From Lolium rigidum (Eukaryota; Streptophyta; Magnoliopsida; Poales; Poaceae): a stretch of 64,000 bases of DNA. The number at the start of each line of letters is the position of its first letter. The stretch's first letter is position 1. Location of the stretch: the NCBI RefSeq assembly GCF_022539505.1, contig NC_061513.1:185224017-185288016 (forward strand). Direction: 5' to 3'. The notes below the pieces were generated by a model. The model saw only the letters and a list, made by a program, of their open reading frames with translations. It did not search any database and was not told the origin of the DNA. The translations under genes and the position numbers were made by a program. Below, one piece after another: positions 21,776-31,954 of this stretch.

Positions 21776-22325
21776 ACCTCCGATAGGAGATTCCGACATG
21801 GTCTGCAAGCACACTCGGCAGGGTGCTTCGTCTGCTTGCAAGAGGAGGACACCGCGGAACACATTCTTCATCCAATGTGTCGTAGCAAGAGAGGTGCTTT
21901 TTAGATGTGGGCATGCACTGAAGATCAACTTGAGAATCCCAAGCATGGAGGATACGATTGAGGCCTGGTGGTCAGCTGAAAGATTGAGATGCAGCACGAG
22001 AGAAAGAAGGTGGTTCGATGGCCTTATATGTACGGTAGGCTATGCCCTCTGGAAGAATAGGAATGCCGAAGCCTTTCAGCACCGGAACCGAAACCGCACA
22101 CCCAAGCAGGTTGCGGACGACATTGTGGAGGAGTTCAGGTTGTTGAAAACGGCTCGGAGGGTCGAGAGTAGTGCAGGAGTAGGAGTCCAGGATAGGAGAG
22201 AGTAGTCCCTTGCTTTGTTGCTGGAGTCTTTGGGAGCCCTTCGCATGTGTTTGGGCTCCTTTTTCTTGTACATATTTCTACCTTCTATAAAATTCAGGTA
22301 CGCATTCGCGTACTCTCGAAAAAAA
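21776..22325 (+). mobile_element. 5'-truncated LINE with poly(A) tail
   Basis: It is bounded by a perfect 12-bp target duplication AAATCTAGATGG (21764-21775 and 22326-22337) and ends in an A-run at 22319-22328, as expected for target-primed insertion of a 5'-truncated non-LTR element. Confidence 0.9.
21798..22205 (+). pseudogene. C-terminal zinc-binding part of a LINE reverse transcriptase
   Basis: CLQEEDTAEHILH in one frame and CVVAREVLFRCGHA in another rebuild the zf-RVT type Cys/His block, separated by a frameshift near 21870. WFDGLICTVGYALWKNRNAE follows, ending with a stop at 22203-22205. This is the common C-terminus of plant L1/DRIL-type LINEs. It is non-functional. Confidence 0.7.
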
Positions 22326-22812
22326 AAATCTAGATGGCAATACACATGGACCTTGACTGCCAATTCAAATGAATTCACCACGTATAGCTGCAACCAAGGC
22401 TAGCAGTTGAGGCCGTGCTTTTGTCGTCGGCCGGAGGAGGAAGAAGGGGAAAAAATTAATTTGGTATATTCTAGTAATATGCTCTTTTACAGTTTAGGGA
22501 TACGGGTCTGCTAGCTCGGACGAGTTTTCGGCCGATCGAAATTGAATACAGGGCTCTCTACTTGTGTTATACGGGGCAGAAATTTAGGAGGTCTGTTAGA
22601 CATGCTCTAACCACGCTGAAATTTTTACGCCCTAAGCTTTGGAACGGATGGAGTACTTTATATGCCTAAACCTTGGTGCGTGAAACCTAAGAGGAATCGT
22701 ACCAAGACTCACATAGCAGGTCAACAACGTGAGCAAAAGTCAAAGCACAGTGGCGACAACCAATACCTTCAGTCAAAACTACTGCTCTATATTTTGTATA
22801 GAATATAGTTTA

Positions 22813-23157
22813 GTTACATGTTCACTCTTCAATTCTTCATCTAGCTAGGATCCCAAGTTTATTAGACATAAGAAATCACACACTGCAGGAGTGCAGGTAT
22901 TTTCATAGGTAATGGGCACATGGTAATGCAAATTAATCGCATTGACACACTTTGGCACAATGCATAATTTTGCTTACCTCGTCGCAGCTGCTCGCGGGTT
23001 CAGGCTCGTCCACTGTTACATGCCCACTCTTCAATTCTTCATCTAGCTAGGATTTCAAGTTTATTAGTCATAAAAAATCACACACTGCAGGTATTCTAAT
23101 AGGTAACACACGCGATAATGCAGATTAATCGAATAGACACACTTTGGCACAATACAT
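22813..23157. repeat. Diverged ~200 bp spaced duplication
   Basis: Unit 22813-22964 (GTTACATG to CACAATGCAT) recurs at 23015-23157 with about 10% mismatch and a 9-bp deletion. The 50-bp spacer between units is GC-richer. It resembles a small segmental duplication, not a transposon; no coding sense was found. Confidence 0.75.
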
Positions 23158-24029
23158 TTTGGACTGAATTTTCCTTAACTGGTTGTAGCTTCTCACGCCA
23201 CTAGTTGAGAAAACGCTATAAGACATGCCCAGACTGCTCTTATGTGTTGTAAGCCGGAAAAACGCACAAGACTGGTGTGCTCCTAGTAGTAGTGGACCGA
23301 AAGACACCGCACGCAACTACTAGGTGTGCTTCGACTGCACTTGGATCTAGAAAGTTTCCGGAGCGGGTGCCCATGGTGGCACCTGACTCGTATGTTCATA
23401 CCGACCGTGTGTCCAGTTGTGCGTCCGCTTTCAATATATTTGGGTGGCGGGTCGCGGGTGAGAGCAATGGAGTGGCAGCGGGCCATACCAGGGCACGCGG
23501 CAATTAACTTCTTATTGATAGCAGTTTATGGTTCCGCCCGTGGCTAGTAGTCTCGCACATTGACTTATTGCACAACGAATAACCCACCTACCCGCAGTCA
23601 CCATTCGTCGCCCTTCCTCCTCTCCCTATTATTTTTTCTCTCTCCTTCGCGTCCTTCCCACCTTATTTCCACATCTAGTGGTCCCATTTTAGCCAATTAA
23701 ATAGGTTCATAAATCTAACTAATCACTCTTCCAGTTTTTCTTTCTCCTCCACTAATCAAGTAGTATTTTACCCACAGACTCTCCAATAAACCGGCGTATC
23801 GATCTCTCGGTCAACACATCGTCTCGGTTATCTTCCGCTTCAGTAGTCAAATAGTTTTTTTTTCGAAATGATCAAATAGGTGACTATGCAACTTATGTTG
23901 GTGATGGCTCCCAAGTACAGGAGATTAGTTGTAGTACTTTTCAATAAGAAAGGTTGTCGAACCCACGAGGAGCTGAAGGTATTGGTTAGCAGATTGACAA
24001 GCAAACAATAAAAATAGTGCAGTAGTTTT
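23158..24029. other. Intergenic DNA, no gene seen
   Basis: No convincing ORF. From about 23880 to 24029 the words GATGGCTCCCAAGTACAGG and GTCGAACCCACGAGGAGC recall a common grass repeat into which the copia element inserted, but its boundaries cannot be drawn here. Confidence 0.4.
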
Positions 24030-24324
24030 TGTTGGAGATATGCCCAAGAGGCAATAATAAATTGGTTATTATATATCTTTGTGTTTATGATAAATGTTTA
24101 TATGCCATGCTATAATTGTATTAACCGAAACATTGATACATGTGTGTTATGTAAACAACAAGAAGTCCCTAGTAAGCCTCTTGTATAACTAGCTTGTTGA
24201 TTAATAGATGATCATCGTTTCGTGATCATGAACATTGGATGTTATTAATGACAAGGTTATATCATTATGTGAATGATGTAATGGACACACCCAATTAAGC
24301 GTAGCATAAGATCACGTCATTAAG
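24030..24324 (+). repeat. Copia 5' LTR, first part
   Basis: Starts TGTTGGAGATATGCCC and runs to TTAAG (24320-24324), the copy of the target duplication made by the LARD insertion. It continues at 41295. It matches 63223-63517 of the 3' LTR with a few substitutions. Confidence 0.95.
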
Positions 24325-25189
24325 TGTGGTGACCCAGCGTACCACTGCATGTTGTAGTACACAAGTCGTTGATATAACACAAGTGAAACACCGTTCCACT
24401 CACATTACATCCCTCAGAGTGGTACAACAGAAACATATGCGAGTCCAAGGTATGTCTATAGAAGGATACACCAGCTGTTTACAGAAGATCAACACAGCCT
24501 CCTACTTTACAGTGAGGTAAAACTTCAAATAAAGCTCCAGAAGAACGACTCGTAGCCTAACCTATTGCTAACTCAAGCTTAAGAGCTACTAGGCTGGCTA
24601 TAGAACTCTAGCTACTTAGGTGCTAGGATTAGGGAAATGTTCCCTTCTATTACTAGTCTAGGTTTCCACTCTAGTTGCTGTAGCAGTTGACTTCATTGAC
24701 TTCTTTGCTTGGATTCTTCATCTTGTTGCAGTTGACTCCTTTGTCTTCGAGTTCCACGGTAGTTTCTCCTCTGGTGCCTCCATAGCTAAGCAGGGGATTT
24801 AAGAGTGGGATGAGTACGAGCGTACTCAGCAAGTTCATATTAGGGAATAGGTGTATCATGCACTAGCTACAGCCACGGCACCGGAAAGTCATAGGCGAAT
24901 GCAAGTTTTCATAATCATTTCTTCAAAAGGTTTATTTTATTCTGAAAACTATGCCCGTCAGTCTTCACAGGTTGACTAGAACTTCATGGAATTCCTTTCC
25001 TGCCGCGTTCGCAGTTCCCTTCCCGGAACAGGGAGTGACAGTCACAATTCAGTATCCTCTGCATAGGTGTGTTACTTTTCCCATAAGAGAACTTAACCTT
25101 GTTGCCAACCGAGTAGCTTGCTCGTTCACACTTCCTTTGGTGTGAGGTCAGGTATAAGAACCAAGCCAATCACTGCCTTCTCCGCGACC

Positions 25190-25470
25190 CCGCAGACCCA
25201 CCCTTTTGTAAGTCTGTCCTCCCCTATATCTATGGGTAGACCAACACAGGCACTTGTTCTCCCCTATACCGTTAAGGTAGACCGATCCGAACAACTTATG
25301 TGCCCTGTCCTATACACCATAGATAGACCGATCCGGACAACCCTTACAATCCTTCATAGACCAATAATAAGTCTGCCCTCCCCTGTATCTAATGGTAGAC
25401 CGTGACGGACCACATGTCCCCACCTTTACCAAAGATAGACCGATCCAGGCAACCCTTATTACTAGTCCGT
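25190..25470. repeat. Degenerate AGACCGATCC tandem repeats in LARD LTR
   Basis: About six irregular units of 45-60 bp carrying CCTCCCCTATA, GGTAGACCGATCCG and CAACCCTTA. The same array is at 35696-35975 in the other LTR. Confidence 0.7.
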
Positions 25471-28400
25471 TTGCATGCGAGAGGGAAAAGATACAGCTGA
25501 CTTCCCTAGAGCCATTATAGATCTTATGGTTAACGCGATATGTACGGCGCTAGAATCACTGGACGGCATTGGTACTTAATCCTAGATGAATAGTACCCGT
25601 GCAATGGAACCTCCACCAATCAACACATACCATGGTTCCATTGCCCACCACATAATCATATTCATAATTGTAAAATAATATTTGCTTTTCAATGCAAGAG
25701 TGATAAGTATAGTACTTTGCATATAATTTGATAAAAATAATCAAATGACATGAGCAAGCGATGAACTTGCCTTTCTTGAATGCAAGATTATGCAGGCAAA
25801 AGCTTCGATGCGTGAGAACTCCAAATTCTGAAATACCATCATTGTCCGATAAGGACAATGTTTAAAGAACTGGCAAAAATGCTATAATGCATAGTATGAG
25901 ATGCAATCGTCCCGAGCGTAACCTAACCTCGATGATTTAGGTTTGATTGAGTTGTAAAGATCTCTTTAGGCGTGTTGCACTTTTAGGATGGTTCTCAAAC
26001 AAGGTTGTTATTAGGGTTTGGTTATAAGACTAGCATATACAAGTGATATAATGCATCATAACAAATATACACACAAGGGAATGATGTTTGCATAACAAAT
26101 TAAGAGTAGTGGTCAGTATTAAGTTTTACAAGACATGGTTGATGGTTATTTATATTATACTTCAAAAGAATAACTTTTGAAGAACATGTTAAACAAGAAC
26201 AAGAACTACTATAAATAGGATCTAAGTGTTTCTAGGGTTTACTATTGGTTTCATTTAGTTCATTATTAGGGACCAGTTGGGTTCTTAAGTTGAAAGGGTT
26301 CTATAAGCAGCAAGTATTGGTAGGTTTATTACTATGGTTTCTCCTAAGAATTATATCAAAGGATGGTTATCAAGATGGTTCCATAAGTTAGCTATTAGGG
26401 TTTACTATGGCTCCCCATTTTCTTTCCTAAGTAATCTCTAATGGTTCCTAAGCTAGGTGGTTTATTATTCCTAGCTAAGGTTTAGTTGAATAGGGGCATA
26501 TAATATGCATTACTACACAAGATTGGTATTAGGGTTCATCACTATGGTTCCACTAGGGTTTGATGGTTGAGGTTGAATTCCATGGTGTGATACTAAGTAT
26601 GAGGATCAATGGTGCTAACATGTGATAATAAGCTAGCGTTTATATCTAGGTGGCACTAACTGGATCATATATGTGTTAACCCACAATGAAATAATGAGTT
26701 CATGTGGATTGTTTTAGTCTTATTTTAGTAGATCATAAACATGGATTCATTTGTTGCTTATTAGGGTTCTATATGTCAGGTAAATCTCACATGATCACAT
26801 GTGACACATAACTAGGGTTTTAGAATATAACTAAGGTGGAATGATCACATAAAATAATGGAATCCAAGTCTTGCTCAAATTAAAACTAGGATTTCTAAAT
26901 TATGGTACAACTCTTAAAATTGATATTTGACAATATAGGTGTGGTTGCTAATTGTTTTGAAACAAAATTAATACTAGCCTTAGCATTTAATTATTTGAAA
27001 GGTTTAAGATTTGAGACAAATACTAGTTAGGGTTTAATTTCCAGAATTAGGGTTCTATGTTGGTTATTTAACCTTTTAAATTATTAACTTGTTAAATAGA
27101 AAGGTTGAAGTAAATAATAACTTTGAAGTAGAAATAATAATGAATTTAACATTTTTTTAGACTTAATAAAATATGAAAATTACTATTAGGGTTTAGGTTT
27201 TTTTTAATTAATAGTTGAAGTAATGTTCAATTAGGGTTTTCATATGATTAAACATAACCATAAAGAAACAATTGTTGTATTATATGAAATTTTATTACAA
27301 AATAATATTTACTACTTTCTTGATGTGAAAATAGAAACAATTATATTTTTAGTATTTAGGTCCTAATAGTTTAAGATTTAAAATTAATCTTCTAAAATTT
27401 AGAGGAAAATTCATATTATTGTTCTTTTAAATTTTAAGTATTTGTTTTGTATTATTTTTATTTATAGATGTCATTGTCTGATACTCACTTCGATTTATTG
27501 TTTTCTTTTTTATTTACTTAAATGTCTAAAAGGTTTTTCCTAAAAAAAATAGACCAAGTGGTCTGTTGGGCTGGCCCAATGGCCTGGTCCAACCGAGTTG
27601 GCCTGGTCGGGCTCGGTCGAAGACCACGACCCGACCCAACCCCCCGCCACTCTCGCTCACCCCTCTCACACGCACGCACACGGTCACCGCTCTCACCTCT
27701 CTTCTCTCTCGCGACCGCCAAGCCCCTGCGGCGGCGCCGCTCGCCCCCGACTGCTCCTGGCCAACCTCGGTACCATCTTGTTGGGGCTTTATGTCTCCTC
27801 GACGAGCTCTACCTCCTCCCCTCTGTCGATTTGATCTTCGTGGTCAGAATCAGCCGCCCCGACCCGGGAACCCTAGCTACTGCCGGTAGAGATCCTGGCC
27901 ACCGCCGTCGCTACTCCGGCCAGCTACGGCCCTCCACGCTACACCCTGACCTCCTCCACATAAACCCCATCGGCGCCCTTCTCTCCACGCCCCTGTAAAT
28001 GTGCTCGACGGCAACCCAGGCTTGCGGATGGGCTCGGCTGTCGGCATGATTCCGGTGCTGCCACGCCGAGGCTGCTCTGGACGACAAGCACGGTTCGTCA
28101 TCCTCCACGATTTCTGCTTGGCGCTGGCAGGACGGTAGCAGTTGCTGCAACCTTGGCGCCCCTCCTGGCTTGCCACGGCTTGCTCCAGATGCTGGTGATT
28201 ACTTCCTCCTCGACGCCGGCTGGATGGCGTCTGCGACTGCAACCCCGGCATCGACTGCTTCATCTCCTCCCTGGAATGCGCTGTGAGCTATCTCCTTCCT
28301 TACTCCTCTGCCTATGGTCATAGTGCTATTTGTTGCAATATTGTTGAGTATACACTGCCTCTGGTGATGTTGTACTGGAGCTAAATTAGCCTGTTTGATT

Positions 28401-29558
28401 CAATTGGCTACTAGCTGCCTGTACTATGTTGGTACCCCACTTTGGATGATTTAATCATCCAGACACAGTTGGCTTGTTGTGATAATGATATAGCTCTTAT
28501 CTACTGCGTATACACTGTATTGTTGCTGAAGCAGTTCAGTTCTACTACTTTAAATCCTTATTGAACTCAAATATGCTGGAAAATCAATTCATGGTTAGTA
28601 CTTGTGCTGCTTGAGCAATACATGATGCTTGTTGGTTGGGTGGCAATTAAATGATTGCTTTAATTATGGCTATTCTTAGAGATAACTTGGTTGGCCTGGG
28701 ATCATTTCCTGGACCCCAAGTAATTCTCTGAAATTTATCTATATGGACACTCGGTTGTGCATGTGTAAGTGTGGTGCCCCTGTTTGGATGGTTTATTCAT
28801 CCAAGCATAATTATCTTGGTATAATAATTGGATGTTGCATGAATAGTTTGAGTTTAAGCAACAAGGTAGAGGTATTGATGCTTGATGATTTACTTGATGG
28901 TTGGCTTGTATTTATGGATCTTGCTGCCTTTACAGATGGTTTCTCTTCCTTCTGAATATAAACTAATAAGAACATTACTATGCTTACTTCTTGGCCCAGC
29001 CAATGATGCAATAGGCCGAGGCAAAATATTGGATAAGACAGATACTATATCTTGGTTTTTAAATCTCCGTGATGACTCAGCATAGCACCTCTATGCCATT
29101 ATGAGAGGAATACATCTCTCTATCCTCCTAGGTAAAAACCTAGTCGAAGGGTAATTTGATGGAATGATTTTTATTCCTTTTGTTTTCCCCGCAGATTTGT
29201 ATGCAACCTAAAGATAACATACCATGATCTATTAATGACAGTGATAAGCTTCTACCTGTTGCTTTCTGTATCCTGATCTTGCTCTTGTAGCCTCTGAGAT
29301 ACCCTTGGCATGCTTGGTCCTACTACCTTCTTGATAGCTCCTAATGATTTATTTGTTGATCTTGGATTCTAGTTGATATGCATGTATTCTGCTAGAACTG
29401 ATGATATTATGAGGTGGATTTGGCTAGATGAACTACTGATTGATTTGGCTGAAGTGTGTGTGCTCAAAAGCTGTTGATACTGCATTTGTCAATGAAAAGA
29501 ACAAAGGGTGCGGCTGGAGAGGTGTGTATGTGCTAGCAAAACTGCTAGTACTACTACT

Positions 29559-30728
29559 TGTTGCCTGCCAAAACCCACCGGCGAGGAGTGGTTAAGCAAC
29601 ACGAAGAGCCGGGAGGCTGCCAAGACTGCTGGGTGGGCCCTTGTCCCTCGACGTCGTCCCGCAAAGTTCCGGCACACGTCCTGGCGGTTGCAAGGGCGTG
29701 CCACCTGACCTATACCTGGTCAGGAAGGTGTTGGATTGCTTCGATTAGTCTCCTGCATGGTAGACACGTAAACATTAAATACGAGCCCGATCGGCTCTCA
29801 GGTTACCCTGTGGATCGGCTCAAGGAGCCGATCGCCCCATGATTCACGTTGAGTTTACGATGACATGGGGCTCCTGCTTGATCAACATAAAGTTAAACCA
29901 ATCCACGACAGTTTAGGGTTTTCACCGTATGATCGGAACATCCTACGCGTAGTTGAGCCTAATAGACACGAAAGATGGTAGAAAGCTAACCCTAAAAGAG
30001 GCCTAAAAACCAACATTAAGTTAATTCCCGGAACAATCCCTCTTAGGGTTAACAAACTATACCTTAAGGACTACCGGATCGTTCAACCCGTTTGCAAGGC
30101 CTAACCATACGGATATTAAACCAATCCTTGAAAAACAAGGAGCAACTATAACAGATTGGATCTACTAGACGACAAACAAGCAAGGTGCTGCCCTTACACC
30201 TAGATAGGTATAAGGGCAGCTAGATATCGAGGGACGGCATAGCTAAGCAAATATATGTAAGAAAAGCACCAATGCAAGCCCCAAAACATCTACAATAAAT
30301 AGTGTTACTCGCCATCAACAATGCTTCAGCACGAGCAACACAGGATAAACGAATAAACGTACGCTGCCTAGATCGCAAGATGCGATCTAGGCAGCATGAT
30401 GCTTACCCGGAAGAAACCCTCGAAACAAGGGGTGGCGATGCGCCTGGTTTGTGTTTGTTGTGAACGTGATTGTCCTCCTTTTTCGATAACCCTAGATACA
30501 TATTTATAGTCCAGGGGACTTTCTAATTCGGGCGTGCACCTAACCGTGCACGGGTTAAACTCTAATCTTTTAATTCTAAACTAAGATGCGATCTACTATA
30601 CAGATACACGGGCAATTCAGCCCAAACTCTTCGTGCAAGGCCGCTTCAGAGACGCTCCACGAGTATATTCTTCAAGCCCATCTCAATTACGGCCCATCTC
30701 CTGATTTGGCCAAAATCTGGTGATAACA
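29559..30728 (-). mobile_element. Solo LTR of a gypsy element
   Basis: 1170 bp with TG...CA ends and target duplication CTACT (29554-29558, 30729-30733). It is related to the LTRs at 4917-6075 and 8238-9396: the same AACCCACCGGCG start region, the TATA box (complement of 30501-30508) and the same 14-bp stem hairpin (30363-30376 with 30382-30395). One LTR is left, so unequal recombination between the two LTRs has removed the body. Confidence 0.95.
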
Positions 30729-31954
30729 CTACTGTACTATTTATACTGCTGGGCTGCTGTTTGTGGTGTTGACAACACATGTGTTTGCATGTGTGTGTAA
30801 GCTGCTTGTAGTGACATCACCTGATAGTACAAGTTTCAATGTCGCCTCACTTTTCCCTTGTTGCAATCATACCACTGCCCTTGCCTTATCCATGAAAATA
30901 TCTCTCATTGGCTGTCAGTTTCCCTTTGTTTACTGAACTAGTAACATGTGAGCTCAATCATTGTCTAATGGACCATGTGTCTATGAATTAATTAGGCCTT
31001 GCTTAATTAATATGAGGCTTAAGGATAATTGTATTCGGATCATATTGACTTTTCCATGTCAATCATGATTCATTTAATCAACTATGTGGCTTTTGAAGGG
31101 TTCTAGCTAGATTAGAGGGATATGCAAATTGTTGCCTTGTTGCCTAAGAATGAATAGAATTATATTATGGTTGCCTTACCATTCTCTGATGTGGATCAGC
31201 TGCTGCCACTTATTCCTGATGCCTACTTGTTGATTGTAGCCTTATGATCAAATTGATCCAAATTGACCCAAAACATACTTAGCTGATCCAAATGTTGCCT
31301 AAATATGAATAAATCCCTCTAATCACCATTTGAGGACTAGGACAAGTTCCTATTTCTCATTAGCTAGTCTCCAATAGTAAAAATGTCTCCCAAATATGGA
31401 GACAGACATTTTAACATTAACCCAATGTTATTTCTTCTTTGTCTTTGCTTTATTTTTCTTTTGCAGGAAAAGAATAAGAAGATTGGAAGATATTTGGAAG
31501 ATGAAGATTTAGTTTAGGATTTCCCCTTTTTTATTACTTTTGTAATCTTCCATTTCTTTTCCAACATGTAATATTCAATAAATGTTGTAAAGGAAATACT
31601 TATGTGAAATATTATTTGTAATATTTGATTCTCATTTATATTTATATTTACTTTGTATTATATAATTGTTTAGAATTCAAATTCCAATTCAAATTACTAT
31701 TTGAATTATGTCTTTCATATTTGAATTTGCATTCAAACTATTTCCCTTGAAAACATAATGAATAAACAAAGGTCATGTCGAAATTTATCGCACTTGTGTC
31801 GATAACATACATCTATTCCATCGACACAAGAGAAACCTCGATCACTTTGTGTTTTTAGATGAACGCGTGAAAATTCCCCGGATTTTCTATGCATGAATGC
31901 AATACACACTCTCGTGTTCTCTCTTTTTCTTGCCTCTAAACCTGGGATATTACA

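Larger units (their letters stand above)
21137..22607. mobile_element. PIF/Harbinger element carrying a LINE fragment
   Basis: The terminal repeat GAGCATGTCTAACAGACC at 21137 is mirrored by GGTCTGTTAGACATGCTC ending at 22607. TAA target duplications lie at 21134-21136 and 22608-22610. A GC-rich internal stretch (21340-21650) has a possible captured exon on the minus strand (EAFLEFLAREMDGGGVSEAD), not recognised. No transposase remains. Confidence 0.85.
20356..22653. mobile_element. Mariner-type element split by a Harbinger insertion
   Basis: The left end CTCTCTCCGTCCCATGGC, then TTAGGGCGTAA, is matched by the complement of the right end (TTACGCCCTAAGC, then TTTGGAACGGATGGAG). TA flanks both sides (20354-20355, 22654-22655). 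The DNA between 20520 and 21133 is GC-rich and contains an imperfect ~70-bp repeat (GGAGCTCCGRCCTSCCTCCT units, 20620-20870). Its open frames on both strands are repeat-driven. Removing the nested 21137-22610 segment leaves about 0.8 kb with no transposase. Confidence 0.75.
24325..31954 (-). repeat. LARD 3' LTR, interrupted by a solo LTR
   Basis: It is 6455 bp without the insert and its TSD copy. Subregions seen on the plus strand are a cluster of GGTAGACCGATCC-type repeats (25190-25470), an AT-rich stretch with many TAGGGTTT words (26000-27300), a GC-rich block (27557-28280), a T-rich intron-like stretch, and an 11-bp hairpin (about 31793-31828). Confidence 0.92.

Noticed and set aside
22978..23020. 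Possible exon fragment on the minus strand (VDEPEPASSCDE then GTAAGC)
   Set aside because: Too short, with no matching acceptor or neighbouring exon; kept only as spacer of the duplication.
27877..28263. 128-aa minus-strand frame present in both LARD LTRs
   Set aside because: Conservation only reflects recent LTR identity. The overlapping plus-strand frames are not kept between copies, and no family is recognisable.
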